64,000 nt of DNA from PFJX01 sp963713085 (lineage in GTDB: Bacteria; Pseudomonadota; Gammaproteobacteria; Burkholderiales; Thiobacillaceae). The stretch is from contig CAVQKQ010000019.1 in NCBI GenBank assembly GCA_963713085.1, positions 88,204 to 152,203 on the forward strand, read 5' to 3'. Every line of letters starts with the position of its first letter. Within the stretch, counting starts at the first letter, position 1. Below the pieces are notes generated by a model that saw only the letters and a program-made list of their open reading frames with translations, ran no database searches and was not told where the DNA came from. The position numbers were made by a program, and so were the translations under genes. Below, one piece after another: positions 22,259 to 31,307 of the stretch.

Positions 22259-23245
22259 ATGAATCAAGTGGCTAGCGTCAGCCAGGTGGATATCCAGGTG
22301 GATAGGCAGGCCGCGAGGATAAAGGTCTTCAAGCTGCAGGATCTGGTCTTTCATCAGATCACACTGGTTTTCGCCCTGATCGTGTTTGCCGCGCTGATCG
22401 GCATCCTGATTTCCCTGGCGATCGAGGCGTCGCCGGCGCTCAAGCACTTCGGCGCATCCTTCCTGTGGCGCAATGTCTGGAGTGTGCCGGACGACGAATT
22501 CGGCGCCTTGATCGCGATCTACGGCACGGTGGTAACTTCGGTCGTTGCACTGATGATCGCCGTCCCGGTCAGCTTCGGCATCGCCCTGTTCCTGACCGAG
22601 ACCTGCCCGGTCTGGTTGCGTCGCCCGCTTGGTACCGCCATCGAGTTGTTGGCCGGCGTGCCTTCGATCATCTATGGCATCTGGGGCCTGTTCATCTTCG
22701 CCCCGCTTTTCGCCAAATATATCCAGCCCTATCTGCAAACGCTGTTCAGCGGCGTCCCGGTGGTCAGCGGCTGGTTTGCGGGACCGCCCATCGGCGTCGG
22801 CATCCTGGCTGCGGGCATCGTGTTGTCCCTGATGGTGATACCGTTCGTGGCCTCGGTGATGCGCGACGTGTTCGAAACGGTGCCGCCGGTGCTCAAGGAA
22901 TCCGCCTATGGGGTTGGGTGCACCACCTGGGAGGTGGTCTGGAATATCGTCCTGCCCTACACCCGGGTGGGCGTGATCGGCGGCATCATGCTGGGTTTGG
23001 GGCGTGCCCTGGGCGAAACCATGGCGGTTACCTTCGTGATCGGCAACGCCAACCGCATCGGCAGTTTGTTCGCGCCCGGCAACTCCATCGCTTCCGTGTT
23101 GGCCAACGAGTTCGGCGAGGCCGATCCCGGTCTGCACATCTCGTCCCTGTTCGCCCTTGGCCTGGTGCTGTTCGTCATCACCTTCATCGTGCTGGCCCTG
23201 TCCCGCTGGTTGATCCATCGTGGCACCGTAAAACAGGGTAAATAA
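22259..23245 (+). CDS. pstC: Phosphate ABC transporter permease PstC
   Basis: One of two membrane permeases of the Pst importer. The 328-residue product has about six membrane segments and the PstC-like stretch LLAGVPSIIYGIWGLF near residue 135. The cytoplasmic coupling loop around ESAYGVGCTTWEVVWNIVLPYTRVG and GRALGETMAVTFVIGN follow. It precedes pstA by 17 bases in the operon. Confidence 0.96.
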   Translation: MNQVASVSQVDIQVDRQAARIKVFKLQDLVFHQITLVFALIVFAALIGILISLAIEASPALKHFGASFLWRNVWSVPDDEFGALIAIYGTVVTSVVALMIAVPVSFGIALFLTETCPVWLRRPLGTAIELLAGVPSIIYGIWGLFIFAPLFAKYIQPYLQTLFSGVPVVSGWFAGPPIGVGILAAGIVLSLMVIPFVASVMRDVFETVPPVLKESAYGVGCTTWEVVWNIVLPYTRVGVIGGIMLGLGRALGETMAVTFVIGNANRIGSLFAPGNSIASVLANEFGEADPGLHISSLFALGLVLFVITFIVLALSRWLIHRGTVKQGK

Positions 23246-23262
23246 GCGGATAGGTATGGGAT

Positions 23263-24105
23263 ATGCAGCTCTATAGCCGTCGCCTCCTCATCAACCGCCT
23301 CGGTATCGGCCTGTCCATGATCGCCATGGCGTTCGGGCTGGCGGCATTGCTGTGGATACTGTGGACCCTGTTCTCGAAAGGCTTCGCGGCCCTGAGCTGG
23401 GATTTCTTTACCCAGGACACCCCGGCACCGGGGACTGCAGGTGGCGGCCTGCGCAACTCCATCGTCGGCACCATCCTGATCATCGGCGTGACCACTTTCG
23501 TGTCGACGCCCATCGGTATCCTGGCCGGCATTTATCTGGCGGAATTCGGCGCCACATCAAAATTCGCGGCCACCACCCGTTTCGTCACCGACATCATGCT
23601 GTCGGCACCCTCCATCGTCATCGGCCTGTTCGTCTATGCCTTGATGGTGGCGACCCTGGGTGGTTTCTCCGGTTGGGCGGGATCGGTGGCCCTGGCGCTG
23701 ATCGCCATTCCGGTGGTGGTGCGGACCACGGAAAATATGCTCCGGCTGGTCCCCCCAACCCTGCGGGAAGCGGCCTTCGCCGTAGGCGCGCCGCATTGGC
23801 GTGTGTCCCTGAGCGTCACCCTGCGCGCGGTCAAGGCAGGCGTGGTAACCGGCGTTCTGTTGGCCATCGCGCGGGTGACCGGAGAAACCGCGCCGCTGTT
23901 GTTTACCGCCCTCAACAACCAGTTCTTCAGCACGGACATGTCGAAACCGATGGGCAACCTGCCGGTGGTGATCTTCCAATTCGCCATGAGTCCCTACGAC
24001 AACTGGATTAACCTGGCCTGGGGGGCGGCGTTGTTGATCGCGCTGGTGGTGCTCGCGATCAACATCGGTGTGCGCGTCGTGTTCCGCTCCAAAGAACCCC
24101 TTTAA
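23263..24105 (+). CDS. pstA: Phosphate ABC transporter permease PstA
   Basis: Second permease of the Pst importer, 280 residues with about six membrane segments. PstA-like features are GGLRNSIVGTILIIGVTT, LSAPSIVIGLFVYAL and the coupling loop REAAFAVGAPHWRVSLSVTL followed by ARVTGETAPLLFTA. It is followed 15 bases later by pstB. Confidence 0.96.
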   Translation: MQLYSRRLLINRLGIGLSMIAMAFGLAALLWILWTLFSKGFAALSWDFFTQDTPAPGTAGGGLRNSIVGTILIIGVTTFVSTPIGILAGIYLAEFGATSKFAATTRFVTDIMLSAPSIVIGLFVYALMVATLGGFSGWAGSVALALIAIPVVVRTTENMLRLVPPTLREAAFAVGAPHWRVSLSVTLRAVKAGVVTGVLLAIARVTGETAPLLFTALNNQFFSTDMSKPMGNLPVVIFQFAMSPYDNWINLAWGAALLIALVVLAINIGVRVVFRSKEPL

Positions 24106-24120
24106 TTCCCGGAGTTTTCC

Positions 24121-24903
24121 ATGTCCGACCATAACATCCGAATCACGGAAGAAGCCGCTCTCAAGGTCCGGAACCTGGATTTTTACTATGGCGACTTCAA
24201 GGGCCTGAACAACAACAACCTCGATATTGCCCGCCACAAGGTCACCGCCTTCATCGGTCCGTCAGGTTGCGGAAAATCGACCCTGTTGCGCACATTCAAC
24301 CGCATGTACGATCTTTACCCCGGCCAGCGGGCCGAGGGCGAGATCCTGTTCAACGGCAAGAACATCCTCGATAAGAAGCAGGACGTGAACCTGGTTCGCG
24401 CCAAGATCGGCATGGTGTTCCAGAAGCCGACGCCTTTTCCAATGACCATTTACGAAAATATCGCCTTCGGCGTGCGGCTCTACGAAAAAATGTCGAAATC
24501 CGAGATGGACGACCGGGTGGAGTGGTCCCTGCGCAAGGCCGCGCTCTGGGAGGAGGTCAAGGACAAGTTGCAACAGAGCGGCCTGTCCCTTTCCGGCGGC
24601 CAGCAGCAACGGCTCTGTATCGCGCGGGCGGTGGCGGTCAAACCGGAAATTGTGCTGCTGGATGAGCCGACATCGGCACTGGATCCTATCTCGACGGCCA
24701 AGGTCGAGGAATTGATCAACGAGTTGAAGAGCGAATACACCATCGCCATCGTGACCCACAACATGCAGCAGGCCGCGCGGATATCCGATTACACCGCCTT
24801 CATGTACATAGGTGAACTGATCGAATTCGGCCCCACGGATGAGTTGTTTGTGAAACCCAAGGTGAAGCAGACCGAGGATTACATCACCGGCCGTTTCGGC
24901 TGA
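24121..24903 (+). CDS. pstB: Phosphate ABC transporter ATP-binding protein PstB
   Basis: The ATPase that powers PstCA. At 260 residues it has Walker A GPSGCGKST (about residues 49-57), Q-loop MVFQKPTPFP, signature LSGGQQQRLCIARA, Walker B VLLDEPTSALD and H-loop THNMQQAAR, all intact. It ends the pst operon here: no phoU or phoBR follows, unlike many proteobacterial pst loci. Confidence 0.98.
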   Translation: MSDHNIRITEEAALKVRNLDFYYGDFKGLNNNNLDIARHKVTAFIGPSGCGKSTLLRTFNRMYDLYPGQRAEGEILFNGKNILDKKQDVNLVRAKIGMVFQKPTPFPMTIYENIAFGVRLYEKMSKSEMDDRVEWSLRKAALWEEVKDKLQQSGLSLSGGQQQRLCIARAVAVKPEIVLLDEPTSALDPISTAKVEELINELKSEYTIAIVTHNMQQAARISDYTAFMYIGELIEFGPTDELFVKPKVKQTEDYITGRFG

Positions 24904-25078
24904 TTTCCTCAGCAACCGGCAGGCGCATGGCGTAGCGTGGGGGGAGAGGCTGGGCGGGTCCGGCGTGATGCCAATCCCCAGTGGTAATATGACTGAAACA
25001 CAAGGGTGCCTGTAGTCCAGTATCATCCTGACGCGGACAAGAATCGACTATCCGCATTCTTGGCAAGGGTTCAACACC

Positions 25079-25321
25079 ATGGCGAATGCAGTCAAATCCA
25101 TAGCGAAATTCGTGAGTAAGAACCAGGATGACGAATCGGTGCTCATCCTGCGGGAACTCTGCGATGCCCTGGAATTGGGCAAGTCCTTTGAGCTGGCACG
25201 GCTTTATGACCTGCCGCCCAAGGCATTTGAACTGGCCATGGATCTTCTCTCCGAATGGCGTTTCGACAGGCATGTGACCGAACGTCGCTTCTCCAAGTAT
25301 TTCGAGCAATCAGAAGATTGA
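25079..25321 (+). CDS. Small hypothetical protein (80 aa)
   Basis: An 80-residue, probably alpha-helical, cytoplasmic protein with no signal peptide or membrane segment. It contains helical stretches around residues 20-45 and 48-75 with charged surfaces (for example LILRELCDALELGKSFELARLY). I do not recognise the family. It starts at an ATG 175 bases after pstB and ends 115 bases before tpiA, on the same strand as both. Composition and codon use look like the neighbouring genes, which supports a real gene. Confidence 0.6.
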   Translation: MANAVKSIAKFVSKNQDDESVLILRELCDALELGKSFELARLYDLPPKAFELAMDLLSEWRFDRHVTERRFSKYFEQSED

Positions 25322-25436
25322 TCGCGCTTGGCGGCCCACCTTGTGGGCTGTGTCGGCAGCGGCCATGCTGGACAACTGTAATTGACCGGCGCCGCCCTGC
25401 GCACTATCATCCACAGCTTTCTTCCAGGGGGTCCTC

Positions 25437-26183
25437 ATGCGTCGCAAACTCGTTGCCGGCAATTGGAAAATGCACGGTACTCTGGCTGAAAACGATGCGC
25501 TCCTATCAGGAATTCTGGCGGGCATGGGCGACGTCAAGGCGGATGTCGCGGTTTGCGTGCCGTATCCCTACCTGGCACAGGTCCAGGCCAAGCTGAACGG
25601 CAGCAGGATTGCCTGGGGCGCCCAGAATATGAGTCAGCATGGCAAAGGGGCGTTCACCGGTGAGGTGTCCGCCGCCATGTTGAAGGATTTCGGTTGCACC
25701 TTCGTGATCGTCGGCCATTCCGAGCGTCGCGCCATCTATGGCGAAAACGATGCCGTAGTGGCGGAAAAATTCGCCGCGGTCCAGGCGGCTGGCCTGAAGC
25801 CGATATTCTGTGTCGGAGAGACCCTGGAAGAGCGCGAGACCGGTGTGACGGAAGTCGTGGTCGGACGCCAGATAGATGCGGTAATTGCGAAGTCCGGGGT
25901 GTCCGCCTTGGCGAACTCGGTCATGGCCTACGAACCTGTTTGGGCCATCGGCACCGGTAAGACCGCTACGCCCGAGCAGGCCCAGGCCGTCCACGCCTTC
26001 ATTCGTGGCAAGATCCGGGCTCTGGATGCACAGGTCGCCGAGAACCTGGTTATTCAATACGGTGGTAGCGTCAAGGGTGGCAATGCCTCTGAGCTTTTTG
26101 GTCAGGGTGATATCGACGGCGGCCTGATCGGCGGCGCGTCACTGATTGCTGATGAGTTTCTTGCCATATGCCGGGCGGCATGA
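25437..26183 (+). CDS. tpiA: Triosephosphate isomerase
   Basis: Interconverts dihydroxyacetone phosphate and glyceraldehyde 3-phosphate. The 248-residue TIM barrel starts RRKLVAGNWKMHG (catalytic Asn/Lys), carries the catalytic His in IVGHSERR, the catalytic Glu in AYEPVWAIGTGKTATPEQAQ with the flexible loop 6, and the phosphate-binding QYGGSVKGGNA. tpiA-secG-tRNA-Leu-nuoA is a conserved proteobacterial order. Confidence 0.98.
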   Translation: MRRKLVAGNWKMHGTLAENDALLSGILAGMGDVKADVAVCVPYPYLAQVQAKLNGSRIAWGAQNMSQHGKGAFTGEVSAAMLKDFGCTFVIVGHSERRAIYGENDAVVAEKFAAVQAAGLKPIFCVGETLEERETGVTEVVVGRQIDAVIAKSGVSALANSVMAYEPVWAIGTGKTATPEQAQAVHAFIRGKIRALDAQVAENLVIQYGGSVKGGNASELFGQGDIDGGLIGGASLIADEFLAICRAA

Positions 26184-26205
26184 GGCGAGTGTCGAGGTAA
26201 AATAA

Positions 26206-26547
26206 ATGGAATTTATCGTTTGGATTCTGCACCTGCTCGTGGCCGCGACGGTGGTCGGTCTGGTGTTGCTGCAACACGGCAAGGGCGCGGACATGGGGGC
26301 CGCATTCGGCGGCGGTTCATCCGGTAGCCTGTTCGGTGCTACCGGGTCCGCCAACTTCTTGTCCCGTACCACGGCAGTGATGGCTGCGCTGTTTTTTTCG
26401 ACCAGTCTGGGTTTGACTTATTTCTCCGGCTCCAAGCACGGCAAGGTTGCCACGCCGATCGAGCAGCCTGCGCAGCCGATCCAGCCGCAGCCCGAGCCGA
26501 GCCTTCCGCCGGCGAACGCGGACAAGGCGGGGGCGATCCCCAAGTAA
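26206..26547 (+). CDS. secG: Preprotein translocase subunit SecG
   Basis: Auxiliary membrane subunit of SecYEG. The 113-residue product has two hydrophobic segments (about residues 2-22 and 52-72) joined by the glycine-rich loop LQHGKGADMGAAFGGGSSGSLFGATGSANFL typical of SecG. The last 35 residues are a Pro/Gln-rich tail. It follows tpiA by 22 bases. Confidence 0.95.
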   Translation: MEFIVWILHLLVAATVVGLVLLQHGKGADMGAAFGGGSSGSLFGATGSANFLSRTTAVMAALFFSTSLGLTYFSGSKHGKVATPIEQPAQPIQPQPEPSLPPANADKAGAIPK

Positions 26548-26576
26548 GGTTTCTGACATCTGACGATGTCGCATAT

Positions 26577-26661
26577 GCCGACGTGGTGAAATTGGTAGAC
26601 ACGCTGTCTTGAGGGGGCAGTGACGAAAGTCGTACGAGTTCGAGTCTCGTCGTCGGCACCA
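26577..26661 (+). tRNA. tRNA-Leu (GAG), 85 nt with encoded CCA
   Basis: Class II tRNA with long variable arm. Acceptor GCCGACG pairs with CGTCGGC; anticodon GAG at 26611-26613 in loop TTGAGGG; T arm GAGTTCGAGTCTC; CCA at 26659-26661. Located between secG and the nuo operon as in many proteobacteria. Confidence 0.97.
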
Positions 26662-26696
26662 TCGAATTTGTTTATGTGCAGGCGGAATCAATTAAT

Positions 26697-26723
26697 AACC
26701 CATTGATATCAATGGGTTTTTTA
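26697..26723 (+). terminator. Rho-independent terminator after tRNA-Leu
   Basis: AACCCATTG (26697-26705) pairs with CAATGGGTT (26710-26718) around loop ATAT, followed by a run of T. It closes the tpiA-secG-tRNA-Leu unit. Confidence 0.85.
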
Positions 26724-26735
26724 TTGTCTGGTTCC

Positions 26736-26765
26736 TTGACATCATTTTCCTTAAGGGCCTAAACT
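26736..26765 (+). promoter_or_regulatory. sigma-70 promoter of the nuo operon
   Basis: Perfect TTGACA at 26736-26741 and TAAACT at 26760-26765 with 18-base spacing, 44 bases upstream of nuoA and 13 bases after the preceding terminator. Confidence 0.6.
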
Positions 26766-26809
26766 CGCACACTTCTTGGCGGGCTGTGTGCGCGTCGTTC
26801 GGGGGATCA

Positions 26810-27166
26810 ATGCTCGATAACTATTTTCCGGTGCTGTTGTTCATCCTGGTCGGGCTGGCAATTGGTGTTGTCCCCATGATGGCAGGCGCGCTTCTGGGGC
26901 CGCACCGGCCGGATGCGGAGAAGCTTTCGCCTTACGAGTGCGGTTTCGAAGCCTTCGAGGATGCGCGCATGAAGTTCGATGTGCGCTACTACCTGGTGGC
27001 CATCCTGTTCATCCTGTTCGATCTGGAAATCGCCTTTCTATTCCCGTGGGCCGTGGTGCTGGAAGACATCGGTCTGTTCGGATTCCTGGCCATGGTGGTC
27101 TTTCTGGGTATCCTGGTGGTGGGCTTCGTCTACGAGTGGATGAAGGGCGCCCTGGATTGGGAATGA
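26810..27166 (+). CDS. nuoA: NADH-quinone oxidoreductase subunit A
   Basis: Membrane subunit of complex I, at the junction of the peripheral and membrane arms. The 118-residue product has three membrane segments and the NuoA signature KLSPYECGFEAFEDARMKFDVRYYLVAILFILFD. The frame is open from 26786, but the ATG at 26810 follows GGGGGA and gives the usual MLDNYFPVLLF start. First gene of an unbroken 14-gene nuo operon. Confidence 0.96.
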   Translation: MLDNYFPVLLFILVGLAIGVVPMMAGALLGPHRPDAEKLSPYECGFEAFEDARMKFDVRYYLVAILFILFDLEIAFLFPWAVVLEDIGLFGFLAMVVFLGILVVGFVYEWMKGALDWE

Positions 27167-27176
27167 GCACAAGCGT

Positions 27177-27653
27177 ATGAGCATCGAAGGCGTACTCGAA
27201 AAAGGTTTCGTCACCACCACGGTGGATGCCGTCGTCAACTACACCCGTACCGGTTCCCTGTGGCCCATGACCTTCGGTTTGGCCTGTTGCGCCATCGAGA
27301 TGATGCAGGCCGGCGCATCCCGGTATGACCTGGACCGCTTCGGCATCGTGTTCCGCCCCAGTCCGCGCCAGTCGGACCTGATGATCGTGGCCGGCACCCT
27401 GTGCAACAAGATGGCGCCGGCTTTGCGCAAGGTTTACGACCAGATGGCCGAGCCCCGCTGGGTGTTGTCCATGGGTTCCTGCGCCAATGGCGGCGGCTAT
27501 TACCATTATTCCTACTCCGTGGTGCGCGGCTGCGACCGCATCGTACCCGTGGACGTCTATGTGCCCGGCTGTCCCCCGACTGCGGAGGCCCTGCTCTACG
27601 GCCTGATCCAATTGCAGAAGAAGATCCGCCGCACCAATACCATCGCCCGCTGA
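27177..27653 (+). CDS. nuoB: NADH-quinone oxidoreductase subunit B
   Basis: Peripheral-arm subunit carrying cluster N2, the last Fe-S centre before quinone. The 158-residue product shows the adjacent cysteines in FGLACCAIEMM, the Cys in MGSCANGGGYYHYSY and the final Cys in VPGCPPTAEALLYG, which together ligate the [4Fe-4S] cluster. Confidence 0.98.
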   Translation: MSIEGVLEKGFVTTTVDAVVNYTRTGSLWPMTFGLACCAIEMMQAGASRYDLDRFGIVFRPSPRQSDLMIVAGTLCNKMAPALRKVYDQMAEPRWVLSMGSCANGGGYYHYSYSVVRGCDRIVPVDVYVPGCPPTAEALLYGLIQLQKKIRRTNTIAR

Positions 27654-27669
27654 TCAGGATCCGAACGAC

Positions 27670-28269
27670 ATGCCGCTGACCCCGGAAGTACTGCTTTCGC
27701 GCCTACAGGATGCCTTGGAGGACAAGCTCGTATCCAGCAAAGTGGCCTTGGGTGAAGTGACCCTGGAGGTGGCGGCCGCCGACTGGCTGGAGGTCTGTCT
27801 GGCCTTGCGGGATGAACCGGGCCTGGCCTTCGATACCCTCATAGACCTGTGCGGGGTGGACTATTCCGCCTATGCTGATGGCGCCTGGGAGGGCGCGCGG
27901 TTCGCGGTGGTCATCCACCTCCTGTCCGTGGTGCGCAACCACCGCGTGTCTGTGCGGGCCTTCTGCCCCGACGACGAGTTGCCGCTGATCGCCTCCTTGG
28001 TAGACATCTGGCCCGGGGTGAACTGGTTCGAGCGGGAGGCCTTCGACCTGTTCGGCATCGTCTTCGAGGGCCATCCCGACCTGCGCCGCATCCTCACCGA
28101 CTACGGCTTCATCGGCCATCCGTTCCGCAAGGATTTCCCCTTGTCCGGCCATGTGGAGATGCGCTACGACCCGGAACTCAAGCGGGTGGTCTATCAGCCG
28201 GTCAGCATCGAGCCGCGCGAGGTGACGCCCCGCATCCGGCGCGAAGACAATTACGGCGAGGTGGGGTGA
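27670..28269 (+). CDS. nuoC: NADH-quinone oxidoreductase subunit C
   Basis: Peripheral-arm 30-kDa-type subunit, 199 residues, separate from NuoD (not the fused CD form). The family signature region NWFEREAFDLFGIVFEGHPDLRRILTDYGFIGHPFRKDFPL spans about residues 117-157. The stop overlaps the nuoD start by one base. Confidence 0.97.
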   Translation: MPLTPEVLLSRLQDALEDKLVSSKVALGEVTLEVAAADWLEVCLALRDEPGLAFDTLIDLCGVDYSAYADGAWEGARFAVVIHLLSVVRNHRVSVRAFCPDDELPLIASLVDIWPGVNWFEREAFDLFGIVFEGHPDLRRILTDYGFIGHPFRKDFPLSGHVEMRYDPELKRVVYQPVSIEPREVTPRIRREDNYGEVG

Positions 28270-29534
28270 TGGCCGAGATCCGCAACTACACCCTCAACTT
28301 CGGCCCCCAGCATCCCGCCGCCCACGGCGTCCTGCGCCTGGTGCTGGAACTGGATGGCGAGGTGGTGGTGCGCGCCGACCCTCACATCGGCCTGCTGCAC
28401 CGCGGCACCGAGAAGCTGGCGGAGCACAAGACCTTCCTCCAGTCCGTGCCTTACATGGACCGTCTGGACTACATGTCCATGATGATGAACGAGCACGCCT
28501 ACTGCATGGCCATCGAGCGCCTGCTGTGCATCGAGGTGCCTGAGCGGGCGCAATACATCCGGGTGATGTTCGACGAGTTGACCCGCATCCTGAATCACCT
28601 GCTCTGGCTGGGCACCCATGCGCTCGATATCGGCGCCATGACCGTGTTCCTGTATGCCTTCCGGGAGCGGGAAGACATCATGGACATCTACGAGGCGGTC
28701 ACCGGTGCCCGCGTGCACGCGGCCTACTACCGGCCCGGCGGCGTCTACCGGGATCTGCCCGATCGTATGCCCCAGTACCTGGCCTCCCAGGGGAAGAACG
28801 AATCCGACATCCGGCGCCTGAACGAGAACCGCCAGGGCAGCGTGCTCGACTTCATCGAGGATTTCTCGAACCGCTTCTTCGGCTATGTCGACGAGTACGA
28901 AACCCTGCTGACCGACAACCGCATCTGGAAGCAACGCACGGTCGGTATCGGCGTGATCACGCCAGAGCGGGCCAAGGCGCTGGGTTTCACCGGACCCATG
29001 ATCCGCGGCTCCGGAATCGTCTGGGACCTGCGCAAGATGCAGCCCTACGAGGTGTACGACAAGCTCGATTTCGAGATTCCGGTCGGCCGCACCGGCGACA
29101 CCTACGACCGCTATCTGGTGCGCATGGAAGAGATGCGCCAGTCCAACCGCATCATCCAGCAATGCGTGGCCTGGCTGAAGGCGGATTATGCCAAAGGTGC
29201 CGGTCCGGTGATCGTCGACAACCACAAGGTCGCCCCCCCCGCCCGCGAATCCATGAAGTCCAACATGGAAGAGCTGATCCACCACTTCAAGCTGTTCACC
29301 GAAGGCATGCACGTGCCGGAGGGCGAGTGCTACGCGGCGATCGAGCATTCCAAGGGTGAATTCGGCGTGTATCTGATATCGGACGGCGCCAACAAGCCCT
29401 ACCGCCTCAAGCTGCGCGCGCCCGGTTTTTCGCATCTAGCCGGCCTCGACGAACTCTCCCGCGGTCACATGCTTGCTGACGTGACGGCCCTCATAGGCAG
29501 CCTGGATATCGTGTTCGGCGATATAGACAGATAA
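28269..29534 (+). CDS. nuoD: NADH-quinone oxidoreductase subunit D
   Basis: The 49-kDa-type subunit that, with NuoB, forms the quinone-binding site. The 421-residue product begins AEIRNYTLNFGPQHPAAHGVLRLVLELDGE, with the quinone-site histidine in GPQHPAAHG and the conserved HIGLLHRGTEK. It ends GSLDIVFGDIDR as NuoD proteins do. ATG 28269 was chosen over an in-frame GTG one codon upstream. Confidence 0.98.
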   Translation: MAEIRNYTLNFGPQHPAAHGVLRLVLELDGEVVVRADPHIGLLHRGTEKLAEHKTFLQSVPYMDRLDYMSMMMNEHAYCMAIERLLCIEVPERAQYIRVMFDELTRILNHLLWLGTHALDIGAMTVFLYAFREREDIMDIYEAVTGARVHAAYYRPGGVYRDLPDRMPQYLASQGKNESDIRRLNENRQGSVLDFIEDFSNRFFGYVDEYETLLTDNRIWKQRTVGIGVITPERAKALGFTGPMIRGSGIVWDLRKMQPYEVYDKLDFEIPVGRTGDTYDRYLVRMEEMRQSNRIIQQCVAWLKADYAKGAGPVIVDNHKVAPPARESMKSNMEELIHHFKLFTEGMHVPEGECYAAIEHSKGEFGVYLISDGANKPYRLKLRAPGFSHLAGLDELSRGHMLADVTALIGSLDIVFGDIDR

Positions 29535-29549
29535 GCGACAGGTAACGAA

Positions 29550-30023
29550 ATGCTTTCAACGGAATCCCTCGCCCTCATCGACCAGGAAGTCGCCAAGTAC
29601 CCGGCCGGCCAGAAACAGTCCGCCGTCATGAGCGCCCTGCGCATTGCCCAGATCGAGAAGGGCTTTCTGGCCAAGGACACCATCGAGTTCGTGGCCGGCT
29701 ACCTGGAGATGCCCGCCATCGCCGTCTACGAGGTCGCCACCTTCTACAACATGTACGACCTGGCACCGGTGGGCCGCAACAAGGTTACCCTCTGCACCAA
29801 CCTGCCGTGCCAGTTGCAGGGCGCCGACCAGGTGGCCGAGCGTATGCGGGCCAAGCTGGGCATCGGCTTCGGCGAGACCACGCCGGACGGCCGCTATACC
29901 CTTAAAGAGGGCGAGTGCATGGGTGCCTGCGGCCACGGCCCACTGTGCCTGCACAACAACCACAAGATGCATGACCACCTGACGCCGGAATCGGTGGACC
30001 AACTCCTGGACGAAATGAAATGA
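29550..30023 (+). CDS. nuoE: NADH-quinone oxidoreductase subunit E
   Basis: The 24-kDa-type flavoprotein-module subunit with a thioredoxin-like fold and [2Fe-2S] cluster N1a. Four cysteines are seen in the pairs CTNLPC (about residues 91-96) and CMGAC (about 127-131). 157 residues. Its stop overlaps the nuoF ATG by four bases. Confidence 0.97.
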   Translation: MLSTESLALIDQEVAKYPAGQKQSAVMSALRIAQIEKGFLAKDTIEFVAGYLEMPAIAVYEVATFYNMYDLAPVGRNKVTLCTNLPCQLQGADQVAERMRAKLGIGFGETTPDGRYTLKEGECMGACGHGPLCLHNNHKMHDHLTPESVDQLLDEMK

Positions 30024-31306
30024 GTTTGAGTTCACCCGGCAAGAAAGTCTGCCTCTGGACCCTGGACCATCCCAACCCGGGTTCCTTGGCCACCTATACG
30101 GCCAACGGCGGCTACGAGGCCCTAAGGAAGATCCTGGCGGAAAAGACTCCGGCCGAGGAGATCATCGCCGAGGTCAAGACCAGCGCCCTGCGTGGCCGCG
30201 GCGGCGCGGGTTTTCCCACCGGCCTGAAGTGGAGCTTCATGCCCCGCTCCTTCCCGGGCAACAAGTACGTGGTGTGCAATAGCGACGAGGGCGAGCCGGG
30301 TACCTTCAAGGACCGTGACATCCTGATCTACAACCCCCACCAGTTGATCGAGGGCATGATCATCGCTGGCCACACCCTGGGCGCGGTGGCGGGCTACAAC
30401 TACATCCACGGCGAAATATTCGAGCAGTACGAATCCTGGCAGCTGGCCGTGGAAGAGGCCCGGGCCGCCGGCTTCCTGGGCAGGAACATCCTGGGCTCCG
30501 GCTGGGATTTCGACCTCCATGCCCATCTCGGCTACGGCGCCTACATCTGCGGCGAGGAAACCGCCCTGCTGGAGTCCCTGGAGGGCAAGAAGGGCCAACC
30601 CCGCTTCAAGCCGCCGTTCCCGGCAAGCTACGGCCTCTATGGCAAGCCCACCACCATCAACAACACCGAGACCCTGGCCTCCATCCCATGGATCATGCGC
30701 CACGGCGGCCAGGCCTTCCTGGAACTGGGCAAGCCCAACAACGGCGGTCCCAAGATCTTTTCCGTTTCCGGCCACGTCAACAAACCCGGCAATTACGAGA
30801 TCGGCCTCGGTACGCCTTTCTCCGAATTGCTCGAGATGGCCGGTGGTGTGCGCAACGGCCATAAGTTGAAGGCGATCATCCCGGGTGGCTCCTCGGCCCC
30901 GGTGTTGCCGGCCGAGGTGATGATGGACCTGACCATGGATTTCGACGCCATCTCCAAGGCCGGCTCCATGCTGGGCTCCGGCGCGGTCATCGTCATGGAC
31001 GAGACCACCTGCATGGTGCGGGCGCTGGAGCGCCTGTCCTATTTCTACTTCGAGGAATCCTGCGGCCAGTGCACCCCCTGCCGCGAGGGGACCGGCTGGA
31101 TGTACCGCATCATCCACCGCATCGAACGCGGCCAGGGCCGACCCGAGGACATGGACGAGCTGCTGCGCATCGGCAAGAACATCGGCGGCAATACCATCTG
31201 CGCCCTGGGCGAGGCGGCCGTGGGGCCGGTAGCGAGCTTCGTGAAGCACTTCCGCAAGGAGTTCGAGTACCACGTCGAACACAAGCGCTGCATGGTGGGC
31301 CATTGA
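30020..31306 (+). CDS. nuoF: NADH-quinone oxidoreductase subunit F
   Basis: The 51-kDa-type subunit that binds NADH, FMN and cluster N3. The 428-residue product shows the FMN/NADH loop RGRGGAGFPTGLKWSFMP, the GAYICGEETALLES segment and the N3 ligands ESCGQCTPCREGTGW, with a further Cys in GNTICALGEAA. Confidence 0.98.
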   Translation: MSLSSPGKKVCLWTLDHPNPGSLATYTANGGYEALRKILAEKTPAEEIIAEVKTSALRGRGGAGFPTGLKWSFMPRSFPGNKYVVCNSDEGEPGTFKDRDILIYNPHQLIEGMIIAGHTLGAVAGYNYIHGEIFEQYESWQLAVEEARAAGFLGRNILGSGWDFDLHAHLGYGAYICGEETALLESLEGKKGQPRFKPPFPASYGLYGKPTTINNTETLASIPWIMRHGGQAFLELGKPNNGGPKIFSVSGHVNKPGNYEIGLGTPFSELLEMAGGVRNGHKLKAIIPGGSSAPVLPAEVMMDLTMDFDAISKAGSMLGSGAVIVMDETTCMVRALERLSYFYFEESCGQCTPCREGTGWMYRIIHRIERGQGRPEDMDELLRIGKNIGGNTICALGEAAVGPVASFVKHFRKEFEYHVEHKRCMVGH

Positions 31307-31307
31307 T

